A DNA stretch of 64,000 nucleotides from Streptomyces noursei. GTDB taxonomy: Bacteria; Actinomycetota; Actinomycetes; Streptomycetales; Streptomycetaceae. This document shows positions 35,746 to 47,368 of this stretch, piece after piece. Numbering within the stretch: position 1 is the first letter of the stretch; every line of letters begins with the position of its first letter. A program made the translations under genes and the position numbers. The stretch is taken from NCBI RefSeq assembly GCF_001646665.1, contig NZ_LWBU01000043.1, positions 62,001 through 126,000 of the forward strand. The letters run 5' to 3'. The notes below the pieces were generated by a model. That model made no database searches, was not told the origin of the DNA, and saw only the letters and a list, made by a program, of their open reading frames with translations.

Positions 35746-36668
35746 GGGGCAGACCGTCCGCACTGTACGACGCCCCCGGCCCGCGGGCGCGGCGCCGCAA
35801 CGTCCTCTACACCATGGCGTTCCTGCTGGCTCTCGCCGCGGTGATCTGGTGGGTGGGGCTGAGCCTCGCCGACAAGAACCAGCTGGAGTGGGCCAAGTGG
35901 GAGCCGTTCTTCACGGACGCCCGGACGTGGACGACGTACATCCTCCCCGGCCTCAAGAACACGGTGATCGCCGCGGCACTCGCGATGGCCATCGCCCTCC
36001 CGCTCGGCGCGCTTCTCGGCATCGGCCGCCTCTCCGAACACGCGTGGGTGCGCGGCGCGGCCGGCACGGTGGTGGAGTTCTTCCGCGCCATCCCGGTCCT
36101 GATCCTCATGCTGTTCGCCAACGCCGCCTACGCCGAGTTCACCGACATCAGCCCGGAGACCCGCCCCCTGTACGCCGTCGTCACCGGGCTCTTCCTCTAC
36201 AACGCCTCGGTCCTCGCCGAGGTCGTCCGGGCGGGCATCCTGTCCCTGCCCAGCGGGCAGACCGACGCGGCCAAGGCGATCGGCATGCGCAAGGGCCAGA
36301 CCATGACCCACGTGCTGCTTCCGCAGTCGGTCACCGCCATGCTCCCGGCGCTGGTCAGCCAGCTCGTCGTCATCGTCAAGGACACCGCGCTCGGCGGCGC
36401 GCTGCTCAACTTCTCGGAGCTGCTCGCCTCCGTCCGGCCGATGAGCGCCAACTACGGCGCGAACACCATCGCCAGCTTCACCGTCGTGGCGGTCGTCTTC
36501 GTCGCCCTCAACTTCGCCCTCACCAGTTTCGCCTCGTGGCTCGAGCGCCGGCTCAGGCGCGCCAAGAAGTCGACCGGCGCGGTGGTCCGCGTCGACGCCG
36601 TCGAGGAGCTCGCGACACCGGGCGAGCACGCCGGCCCGGAGGAGCTGCGGGCCGACGACAGGAAATGA
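35742..36668 (+). CDS. gluD: Glutamate ABC transporter permease
   Basis: 308-residue second permease. A cytoplasmic basic start (APGPRARRRN) precedes the first helix; the longer N-terminus compared with GluC is normal for GluD. The EAA loop is TDAAKAIGMRKGQTMTHVLLP. The C-terminal 40 residues are charged and cytoplasmic. Last gene of the operon; a perfect 16-bp hairpin follows at 36704. Confidence 0.94.
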   Translation: MRGRPSALYDAPGPRARRRNVLYTMAFLLALAAVIWWVGLSLADKNQLEWAKWEPFFTDARTWTTYILPGLKNTVIAAALAMAIALPLGALLGIGRLSEHAWVRGAAGTVVEFFRAIPVLILMLFANAAYAEFTDISPETRPLYAVVTGLFLYNASVLAEVVRAGILSLPSGQTDAAKAIGMRKGQTMTHVLLPQSVTAMLPALVSQLVVIVKDTALGGALLNFSELLASVRPMSANYGANTIASFTVVAVVFVALNFALTSFASWLERRLRRAKKSTGAVVRVDAVEELATPGEHAGPEELRADDRK

Positions 36669-36703
36669 CGGGCACGGGTAGGATGGCCCTCACGCTTCGA
36701 CGC

Positions 36704-36739
36704 GGCCGGGGCCCGTACCAGCAGGTACGGGCCCCGGCC
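36704..36739 (+). terminator. Perfect 16-bp hairpin between gluD and the helicase gene
   Basis: GGCCGGGGCCCGTACC, loop AGCA, exact complement. It lies 36 bases after gluD and ends 31 bases before the helicase ATG. It may be the glu operon terminator or a structured 5' leader of the helicase mRNA. Confidence 0.6.
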
Positions 36740-36770
36740 CGTTCCGGCGCCGCATCGAGGAAGGGTCCCC

Positions 36771-38198
36771 ATGAACGCCAAGCCAGCAGCCGCCGGGCGC
36801 CCCGGCGCCGACCGGACCGGCCGAGCGGCGGCGCCCGGGGGCGAGCTCTCGGTGCCCGCGACGGTGGTCCCGGGCCTGCCGCCCGCCGCGACCTTCGCCG
36901 AGCTGGACCTGCCCGCCGCCCTGCTCACCACCATGACCGGCCTGTCGGTGCGCGAACCCTTCCCCATCCAGGCGGCCACCCTGCCGAACGCCCTCGCGGG
37001 CCGTGACGTCCTGGGGCGCGCGCGGACCGGCTCCGGCAAGACGCTGGCGTTCGGGCTGGCGCTGCTCGCCCGCACGGCGGGCCGGCGCGCCGAGTCCAAG
37101 CGGCCCCCGGCCCTGGTCCTCGTCCCGACCCGGGAGCTCGCCCAGCAGGTGACCGACGCGCTGGAGCCCTACGCGCGGGTGCTGGGGCTGCGGCTGGCGA
37201 CCGTCGTCGGCGGGCTGTCGATCGGGAAGCAGGCGGCGGCCCTCAAGGCCGGCGCCGAAGTCGTCGTGGCCACCCCGGGCCGGCTCGCCGACCTGGTCTC
37301 CCGGCGCGACTGCCTCCTGAACCACGTGCGGATCACGGTGCTCGACGAGGCGGACCGGATGTGCGACCTGGGGTTCCTGCCGCAGGTCATGGAGATCCTG
37401 GACCAGACGCCCGCCGACGGGCAGCGCATGCTGTTCTCGGCCACGCTCGACCGCAACGTCGACCAGCTGGTCCGGCACCACCTGCACGACCCGGTGTTCG
37501 CCTCGGTCGACCGGCTGGAGGGCTCGGTCACGACGATGGAGCACCACGTGCTGCACGTCCACCCGGCCGACAAGTACGCCACCGCGACGGAGATCGCCGC
37601 CCGGGACGGACGGGTGCTGATGTTCCTCGACACCAAGCTGGGCGTGGACCGCTTCGCCCGTCACCTGCGGGACAGCGGCGTACGGGCCGCGGCGCTGCAC
37701 AGCGGGAAGTCCCAGCCTCAGCGCACGCACACCCTGGCGCAGTTCCGGGAGGGGGCCGTCACGGTCCTGGTGGCCACCGACGTCGCGGCCCGCGGCATCC
37801 ACGTCGACGACCTCGACCTGGTCGTCAACGTCGACCCGCCCGCCGACCCCAAGGACTACCTCCACCGCGGCGGCCGCACGGCCCGCGCGGGGGAGTCGGG
37901 CCGCGTGGTCACCCTCGTCACCCCCGGCCAGCGGCGTGACGTGAACCGGATGATGGCGGACGCCGGCGTCCGGGCGACCGTCACCCAGGTGCGGTCCGGC
38001 GAAGAGGCACTCACCCGCATCACCGGTGCCAGGCGCCCTCCGGCCGGTGACGGCGGCGGCCGGACCAAGAGCGCCGGGGCGCCCTTCCAGGGCATGGGCA
38101 CCCGGACGGGCCGCCCTCCGAAGGAGTCCCGCCGCGCCGCAGAGGCCCGCAAGCTCGCGGAGGCCCGCCGGGCCGCCCAGGCGCGCAAGGCCCGCTGA
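36771..38198 (+). CDS. DEAD-box RNA helicase
   Basis: 475-residue ATP-dependent RNA unwinding enzyme. Motifs in order: Q motif EPFPIQAATLP, I ARTGSGKT, Ia PTRELA, TPGR, II DEAD (VLDEADRMCDLGF), III SAT, V ATDVAARGIHVDD and VI HRGGRTARAG. Residues from about 430 are a basic Ala/Arg tail (ESRRAAEARKLAEARRAAQARK) of the RNA-binding type. The ATG follows GAGGAAGGG. Probably for RNA decay or ribosome assembly under stress or cold. The DNA for its last residues is repeated directly after the stop codon. Confidence 0.95.
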   Translation: MNAKPAAAGRPGADRTGRAAAPGGELSVPATVVPGLPPAATFAELDLPAALLTTMTGLSVREPFPIQAATLPNALAGRDVLGRARTGSGKTLAFGLALLARTAGRRAESKRPPALVLVPTRELAQQVTDALEPYARVLGLRLATVVGGLSIGKQAAALKAGAEVVVATPGRLADLVSRRDCLLNHVRITVLDEADRMCDLGFLPQVMEILDQTPADGQRMLFSATLDRNVDQLVRHHLHDPVFASVDRLEGSVTTMEHHVLHVHPADKYATATEIAARDGRVLMFLDTKLGVDRFARHLRDSGVRAAALHSGKSQPQRTHTLAQFREGAVTVLVATDVAARGIHVDDLDLVVNVDPPADPKDYLHRGGRTARAGESGRVVTLVTPGQRRDVNRMMADAGVRATVTQVRSGEEALTRITGARRPPAGDGGGRTKSAGAPFQGMGTRTGRPPKESRRAAEARKLAEARRAAQARKAR

Positions 38199-38242
38199 CC
38201 GGCCCGGCCGCCCAGGCGCGCGAAGGCCCGCCGACCGGCCCG
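38171..38242. repeat. Direct duplication of the helicase 3' end (about 35 bp)
   Basis: Copy 1 (38171-38205) includes the last helicase codons and the TGA. Copy 2 (38206-38242) repeats it with CAAGGC changed to CGAAGGC and CTGACC changed to CCGACC. A tandem slippage event probably occurred at the gene end. Confidence 0.75.
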
Positions 38243-38522
38243 GCGCCCGGACCGCCACCCCCGCCGGCGCACGGCCGGCCGGCCCGCCGGGCGGGGCCGG
38301 TGACGGGCCGAGCGTCAGCGGGGGTGGGCCGGAGCACCGGCGGAGGGCCCGAGGCACCGGCTGGGGATGGGCCGGGGCGTCAACGGGCGGCCGATGCGGG
38401 TCCCACCGGCCCCTCCGTCAGCCCGGTGGTCGCCCCCCGGCGCGCCGGCGGCCGGCCCCGCGCGGACCCGCGGGACCGGGCGACCGTCACGGCCGGCGGT
38501 CCCGCGTGCCCGGCAGCCGGTC
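38199..38522. other. Gene-free region between helicase and serine hydrolase genes
   Basis: 324 bases between convergent genes. Apart from the duplicated helicase end it holds GC-rich text with several GCACCGGC/GGGCCGG fragments (38330-38390) that could form weak hairpins. No gene or convincing terminator seen. Confidence 0.5.
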
Positions 38523-40203
<1,681 letters not shown>

Positions 40204-40617
40204 ATGCAGTCCTACACTATTGGCCAGGCCGCACGGCTTCTGGGCGTCAGCCCCGACACCGCGCGCCGCTGGGCGGACGCCGGCCGGATCGCGACACACC
40301 GCGACGAAGCGGGCCGCCGTCTCATCGACGGACGGGACCTCGCCGCCTTCTCGATCGAGATCGCCCAGAGCTCCGCGGCCGCCCAGGGCGGTCAGGGAGA
40401 GGAGGACGGGCCCTACACCACCGCCCGCAACGCCTTCCCCGGCATCGTCACCGCCGTGAAACTCGGCGACGTCGCGGCCCAGGTCGAGATCCAGGCCGGG
40501 CCGCACCGACTCGTCTCCCTGCTCACCCGCGAGGCCGTCGAGGAACTGGGGTTGGAGGTCGGCATGCGGGCCACCGCCCGCGTGAAGTCCACGAACGTGC
40601 ACATCGACCGCGTCTGA
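40204..40617 (+). CDS. Molybdate-responsive regulator: MerR/excisionase-type HTH plus molybdopterin-binding TOBE domain
   Basis: 137-residue protein. Residues 3-50 are a helix-turn-helix [26 protein letters not shown]; residues about 68-137 are a TOBE/Mop domain ([22 protein letters not shown] ... [17 protein letters not shown], here split) that binds molybdate or tungstate oxyanions. It lies just upstream of modA-modBC on the same strand, so it probably regulates molybdate uptake and itself. No ribosome-binding site is visible, consistent with a leaderless start. Confidence 0.9.
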   Translation: MQSYTIGQAARLLGVSPDTARRWADAGRIATHRDEAGRRLIDGRDLAAFSIEIAQSSAAAQGGQGEEDGPYTTARNAFPGIVTAVKLGDVAAQVEIQAGPHRLVSLLTREAVEELGLEVGMRATARVKSTNVHIDRV

Positions 40618-40733
40618 CCCGCGTCCTCCGCCCGGCACCGGCCGCGTCGGCGCCCACCGTCCCCGGCACCGCGCACCTCACCCCGCCCGGGGCCCTCGCC
40701 CCGGCGCGCACCACACACCCAGGAGTCGACCCG

Positions 40734-41534
40734 ATGCCCCCGACCCCCACCCGCCGCGCCGCGACCGCCGTCCTGGCCGCCGCCCTGCTGGCGCCCCTGG
40801 CCGCGTGCGCCGGCGACGGCGGGACGGGCGCCGCCCCGGCGCCCCGGAGCGCCGGCTCCGCCGCCCCGCCGGCGGACCTCACCGTCCTGGCCGCCGCCTC
40901 GCTCACCAATGTGTTCAGGACGGCGGGCGCCGCGTACGAGAAGTCCCGCCCGGGAACCCGGATCACCTTCTCCTTCGCCGGCTCGCAGGAACTGGTCGCC
41001 CAGGTCAGGCAGGGCGTCCCGGCCGACGCCCTGGTCACCGCCGACACCAGGAGCATGGACCTCGTGAAGGAGGACGCCGGAACGCCCACCGTCATCGCGA
41101 AGAACCGGCTCGTCATCGCCACCGCCGAGGGCAACCCCCGGAAGATCGCCACGCTGAAGGACCTCGGCGACCCGCGGCTCAAGGTGGTCCTCGCCGCCCC
41201 GGAGGTGCCGGCCGGCAAGTACAGCAGGAAGATCCTCGACGCCCAGAAGGTCGCGGTCGAGCCGGTGTCCCAGGAGCCCAGCGTCCGCGCCGTCCTCAGC
41301 AAGGTGGAACTCGGCGAGGCCGACGCGGGGCTCGTCTACCGGACGGACGCCGCCACCGCCGCCGGCAAGGTGGACGCCGTCACGATCCCCGACGCGCAGA
41401 ACGCCGTCGCCGAGTACCCCGCCGCCGCGCTGAAGGGTTCCGCGCACGCGGAGGCCGCCGACGCGTTCGTCGCCTGGCTCTCCGGCCCCGAGGCGCAGAA
41501 GATCTTCAAGGAAGCGGGCTTCCAGCAGCCCTGA
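40734..41534 (+). CDS. modA: Molybdate-binding lipoprotein
   Basis: 266-residue periplasmic-type binding protein anchored by a lipobox (PLAAC near residue 25). [44 protein letters not shown] and [14 protein letters not shown] are the standard ModA pattern. The ATG at 40734 has CAGGAG upstream. Between it and modBC lies an unusual repetitive 290-base stretch. Feeds molybdate to the ModBC transporter for molybdoenzymes. Confidence 0.95.
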   Translation: MPPTPTRRAATAVLAAALLAPLAACAGDGGTGAAPAPRSAGSAAPPADLTVLAAASLTNVFRTAGAAYEKSRPGTRITFSFAGSQELVAQVRQGVPADALVTADTRSMDLVKEDAGTPTVIAKNRLVIATAEGNPRKIATLKDLGDPRLKVVLAAPEVPAGKYSRKILDAQKVAVEPVSQEPSVRAVLSKVELGEADAGLVYRTDAATAAGKVDAVTIPDAQNAVAEYPAAALKGSAHAEAADAFVAWLSGPEAQKIFKEAGFQQP

Positions 41535-41587
41535 CCCGTACACCCCCGCAGGCCCCCGACGCCTCCCGAAAACGCCCCGCACCCCCG

Positions 41588-41645
41588 ACCGAGCACCGAG
41601 CACACCGAGCACCGACGACCGACGACCGACGACCGAGCACCGAGG
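41588..41645. repeat. Heptad tandem repeat downstream of modA
   Basis: Eight 7-bp units of the type ACCGAGC or ACCGACG, nearly head to tail (one 2-base interruption at 41602-41603). Not in a coding frame. Confidence 0.8.
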
Positions 41646-41742
41646 GCCGCACGGTCCCGGACCGCGCAGCCCAGGACCGGACGACCACGCACCGAGGACC
41701 CGACCGAGAACCGAGATCCGGCCGGGGTCCGGTCCAGGTCCG

Positions 41743-41786
41743 AGGTCCGGTCAAGGTCCGCTCAAGGTCCGGTCAAGGCCCGGTCC
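41743..41786. repeat. 11-bp tandem repeat upstream of modBC
   Basis: Four units of AGGTCCGGTCA with small changes; related GGTCCGAGG fragments continue on both sides to about 41811. It fills the rest of the modA-modBC gap and ends near the modBC ribosome-binding region. Confidence 0.75.
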
Positions 41787-41824
41787 GAGGCCGGTCCGAG
41801 GTCCGAGGCTCCGACAGGACACCG

Positions 41825-43771
<1,947 letters not shown>

Positions 43772-43907
43772 GGCGCTTCGCCTCGCTGTGCTGTCGACCC
43801 CCGGGGGGGGCGTGCCGGGCGCGCACACGGCCCGCGAGAGCGTTGGCCTGCCGGAATACTGTCGCCCTGCGGGAACCCGCGGGTGCGCGGGGGCGTCCTC
43901 GTCGGGG

Positions 43908-44912
43908 ATGGAGAACGACACCCGCCGGGGGACCCCGGAGCCACAGGCACACGGCCGCCCCGTGGCCGGCGCGGACGCGCGAACCCGTCCGGCCCGGCGC
44001 CGGCCGGGCCGGGTGCCGGCCGTGCTCGCCGCGGCGGCCGCCTGCCTGCTGGCCTTCCCCGGCGCGGTGCCGAACACGGTCGGGCGGCTCGGCAGCCTCC
44101 TGGAGACGTTCCTGCCCTGGCTGGGGCTCGTCGTCCCCGTCCTGCTGGTCGTCGCCCGGGCGCGGCGTTCCGCCGTCGTGATGCTGATGCTGCTCCCGGC
44201 GGCCTGCCTGTGGCTCGGCCGGTACGGCGGGGCCCCGGCGGCCGGCGGGGCCCCGGCGTACGACATCACGGTCGTCCAGCACAACGTCAGCGACGAGAAC
44301 AGCGACCCGGAGGGCACCGCGAGGACCCTGCGGGACGCCCGGCCGCAGCTGATCGCCCTCCAGGAGCTCACCCGGGCCGCCCTTCCCGCCTACCGGGCGG
44401 CGCTGGCGCCCGGCCACCCGCACCACGCGGTGCACGGCACGGTCGGGCTGTGGTCGGCCTACCCGCTCAGGGACGTCCGGCCGCTGGACATCCGGCCTCC
44501 CGGGTTCGGCACCGACTGGAACCGCGGACTGCGCGCGACCGCCGTGACCCCGTACGGGGAGGTCGCCGTGCTCGTCGCCCATCTGCCCTCCGTGCGCATC
44601 GGACCCACCGGCCTCCGCTCCGGCCCCCGGGACGCCGGCGCCGCGCTGCTCGGAGGGGCGATCGCCGCGGAACCGGCCGGCCGGGTGATCGTCCTCGGCG
44701 ACCTGAACGGCACGGTCGAGGACCGCGGGCTGGCCCCCGTCACCGACCGCCTGGGCCCGGCCCCGGCACCGCTCGCGTTCAGCTGGCCGGCCGCGCTGCC
44801 GCTTGCCCGCATCGACCAGGTCCTCGCGCGCACGGCGGCCGTCGTCGGCATCAGCACCCTGCCCCGCACCGGCAGCGACCACCTGCCCGTCGCCGCCCGC
44901 ATCCGCATGTGA
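43908..44912 (+). CDS. Membrane endonuclease/exonuclease/phosphatase family protein
   Basis: 334-residue protein with three N-terminal hydrophobic segments (about residues 40-57, 65-83 and 87-103), followed by an external EEP domain: ITVVQHNVSDEN (Asn), LIALQELTR (Glu), VIVLGDLNGTVED (Asp/Asn) and TGSDHLPVAARI (His) are the metal and catalytic residues. Substrates could be phosphodiesters or lipids at the cell surface, as with other VanW/EEP membrane proteins. ATG at 43908 (weak GGGG upstream). Function beyond family unknown. Confidence 0.85.
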   Translation: MENDTRRGTPEPQAHGRPVAGADARTRPARRRPGRVPAVLAAAAACLLAFPGAVPNTVGRLGSLLETFLPWLGLVVPVLLVVARARRSAVVMLMLLPAACLWLGRYGGAPAAGGAPAYDITVVQHNVSDENSDPEGTARTLRDARPQLIALQELTRAALPAYRAALAPGHPHHAVHGTVGLWSAYPLRDVRPLDIRPPGFGTDWNRGLRATAVTPYGEVAVLVAHLPSVRIGPTGLRSGPRDAGAALLGGAIAAEPAGRVIVLGDLNGTVEDRGLAPVTDRLGPAPAPLAFSWPAALPLARIDQVLARTAAVVGISTLPRTGSDHLPVAARIRM

Positions 44913-45110
44913 AGCGGTCCGCCGAGGGCCACCGAGGGCCGCCGCGGCCCGCCGGCCGGCCGCGAGGGGACGACCGTCCCGCTGCGCGCGCGCCCCTGGC
45001 GTGCGCCATGGCGCCCCTTCCCGCGAGGGTCACCAGAGCCCTTCGTGCCGGACCATGGGGCGGGCCCGGACGGGCGCGGGTGGCTGGGCGCGGGACGCGA
45101 CGGAGGGCGA

Positions 45111-46004
45111 ATGGTGAGACGTTGGCTGGTGACAGGGTGCTCCTCGGGACTGGGGCGGGCGTTGGCCGCGGCGGCGGCCCGTGCGGGACACGACGTGGCG
45201 GCGACCGCGCGCAAGACCGCCGATCTGGACGACCTGGTCGCTGCCTGGCCGGGACGCGTCCTTCCGATTCCGCTGGAACTGCGCGACGCCGCCCAGTGCG
45301 AGGAAGCGGTCCGGGTGGCCGCCGACCTGTTGGGCGGCATCGACGTCCTCGTGAACAACGCGGGAGCCGGCCTGTTCGGTGCGGTCGAGGAGGTCTCCGA
45401 CGCCGAGGTGCGCGACCAGCTGGAGACCCTGGTCGTGGGACCCTGGCGGCTGGTCCGTCTGGTGCTGCCGCTCATGCGGGCCCAGGGCCACGGCCACATC
45501 GTCAACATCTCCTCGACAGCGGGTCGCATGCCGTTCCCGGGGCTGGGGGCGTACGTCACGGGCAAGCACGCCCTGGAGGGGATGAGCCGGACGCTGGCCG
45601 CGGAAGTGGCCCCGCAGGGCATCCGGGTCACCGTGATCGAGCCGGGCGGCTTCGCCACCCGCTACGGCGCGTCCCTCGCCGAATCGGGCCGTCGGCTCTC
45701 CGCGTACTCCACGGTGACCGCCGAGACCTTGCGCGGTGTGCGCGGCATGGCGGAGAACCCCGACATGGGGCGGCCCGAGGACTGCGCCGCCCAGGTGCTC
45801 GGCATCGTCGGCGCCGACGGACCCGCCCCGCTGCGCATCCCGATCGGTGACGACGCCTACGCCTCCCTGGAAGCGGTGGAACAGGCCTCACGCGAGGAAC
45901 TCGCCGCCGCCCGCGCTCTGACGCGGAGCACGCCACCACGGCCTTCTGCGACTCCGCCGCCGGCACAGGGCCACGGCCCGGAGCTGCCGGGTTCCGGCGG
46001 GTGA
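45111..46004 (+). CDS. Short-chain dehydrogenase/reductase
   Basis: 297-residue NAD(P)-dependent oxidoreductase. Cofactor motif TGCSSGLGRAL (T-G-x3-G-x-G), NNAGAG, catalytic Ser in VNISSTAGRM and Y-x3-K as YVTGKH. The C-terminal 30 residues are a Pro/Ser-rich tail. ATG at 45111 follows CGGAGGG. The TGCSSG motif suggests the SDR group often annotated as ketoreductases of unknown substrate. It is convergent with the P450 gene at 46125 and may be outside the adjoining cluster. Confidence 0.88.
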   Translation: MVRRWLVTGCSSGLGRALAAAAARAGHDVAATARKTADLDDLVAAWPGRVLPIPLELRDAAQCEEAVRVAADLLGGIDVLVNNAGAGLFGAVEEVSDAEVRDQLETLVVGPWRLVRLVLPLMRAQGHGHIVNISSTAGRMPFPGLGAYVTGKHALEGMSRTLAAEVAPQGIRVTVIEPGGFATRYGASLAESGRRLSAYSTVTAETLRGVRGMAENPDMGRPEDCAAQVLGIVGADGPAPLRIPIGDDAYASLEAVEQASREELAAARALTRSTPPRPSATPPPAQGHGPELPGSGG

Positions 46005-46124
46005 CCGACTCGTCCGCGGCACGGAACGGTCCGGCGGCGCCCGTCAGGCCGGGCTCGGGGAAGAACGGGTCGCCCGTTCCCCAGGTGATGAGTGGACCTC
46101 GTCCTTCGGCGACCGGTTCGTGGG

Positions 46125-47357
46125 TCAGGCGGCCACCAGGGCGACCGGCAGGGTGTCGTAGGCGGCGACGAAGTTCGACGCGCGGCGGGCCGGGGCGCCC
46201 CGTACGAGGATCCGGTCCACCCGCGCCAGCAGCGCCCCGAACACGAGGCGCAGCTGGGTGCGCGCGAGGGCGGCGCCCATGCAGAAGTGCCGGCCGCTGG
46301 TGAACGACAGGTGCGGGTTGGCCGCGCGGTCGGCCCGGAAGGCGTCCGCGTCGGGGAACACGTCCGCGTCACGGTTGGCGGACGGCAGCCACAGGCACAG
46401 CAGCTCGCCCGCCTCCAGGGCCGTCCCGCTCAGCACCGTCGGGCGCGTCACCGTCCGTACCAGGTGCAGCGGCGGGGTCGTGTGGCGGAGGACCTCCTCG
46501 ATCGCCCGGTCCAGGTGCTCGGGGTGAGCCCGGAGCCATTGCCACTGCTCGGGGTGGCGGGCGAAGGCCTCCACGCCCGCGGCCGTCGCGTTCCTGGTGG
46601 TCTCGTTGCCCCCGATGGCCAGGTTGAGGCAGTTGAGGAGGACCTCCTCCCCGGTGAGCCGGTCGCCGTCGACGTCCGCCTCCAGCAGCCGCCGCACCAG
46701 TCCGCCGGGGGTGAGGCGGTCCTCGTCCTCGACGAGCCCCGCCAGGTGCGTGAGCAGTTGTCCGTTGGCCGTCGTCGTCGACCGGCGACGGGCCGCCAGG
46801 TCGCCCGCCGCCGGGTCGTGTTCCGTGAGCGAGCCGCACACGGCACGGCTGGCGAGCTCGGACAGGGGCCGCCACTCGGGCTCCGGCAGGCCGAGCAGCA
46901 GGCCGGTCGCCGCGGCCGGCACCCGTGCGCCGACCGCCGCCACGAAGTCGGTCTCCCCGTCCCGTACCGCCCGCTCCACCCACCGGTCGACGTGTCCCCG
47001 CAGCACACCGTCCATCGCGCCCGCCGCCGACCGGGTCAGTCCGCCGCTGACCAGCCGCCGCAGCCGCTGGTGGCGCGGCGGGTCGGTCAGCTCGATCATG
47101 CGCCCGGCCGCCGCGTCCCGTTCACCGAGCGCGGTGTCCAGGGTCATGCCCCACTCGGAGCTGAACGTGGCCGAGTCGCGCAGCACCGCGTCGACGTGCG
47201 CGTACCGGGTGACCGAGTGGAACCCGGGCGCGTCCCGCCGGTCCTGGAAGTGCAGTGTGTCTTGGCGCCGCAGCGCGGCCCACACGTCGTGGGGCGGCCG
47301 CGGCAGGAAGGTGCGGGGGTCCGTCAGGTCGGGGACGGTCACGGGAAGGGTGGGCAT
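46125..47357 (-). CDS. Cytochrome P450 (canonical)
   Basis: 410-residue soluble bacterial P450. The I-helix has an intact acid-alcohol pair (AIGGNETTRNA), E-x-x-R is EEVLRHTTP near residue 287, and the haem Cys loop is FTSGRHFCMG near residue 360. It is therefore a normal O2-activating hydroxylase needing ferredoxin; the FprB-like protein encoded at 54189 could provide electrons. ATG at 47357, 11 bases downstream of the stop of the adenylation-reductase gene on the same strand, so the two form an operon (reductase first). Confidence 0.93.
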   Translation of the reverse strand: MPTLPVTVPDLTDPRTFLPRPPHDVWAALRRQDTLHFQDRRDAPGFHSVTRYAHVDAVLRDSATFSSEWGMTLDTALGERDAAAGRMIELTDPPRHQRLRRLVSGGLTRSAAGAMDGVLRGHVDRWVERAVRDGETDFVAAVGARVPAAATGLLLGLPEPEWRPLSELASRAVCGSLTEHDPAAGDLAARRRSTTTANGQLLTHLAGLVEDEDRLTPGGLVRRLLEADVDGDRLTGEEVLLNCLNLAIGGNETTRNATAAGVEAFARHPEQWQWLRAHPEHLDRAIEEVLRHTTPPLHLVRTVTRPTVLSGTALEAGELLCLWLPSANRDADVFPDADAFRADRAANPHLSFTSGRHFCMGAALARTQLRLVFGALLARVDRILVRGAPARRASNFVAAYDTLPVALVAA

Positions 47358-47368
47358 CGGTCGTCCTC

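Noticed and set aside
41588..41786. CRISPR array
   Set aside because: The units are 7 and 11 bp, adjacent, without spacers, and no cas genes are near.
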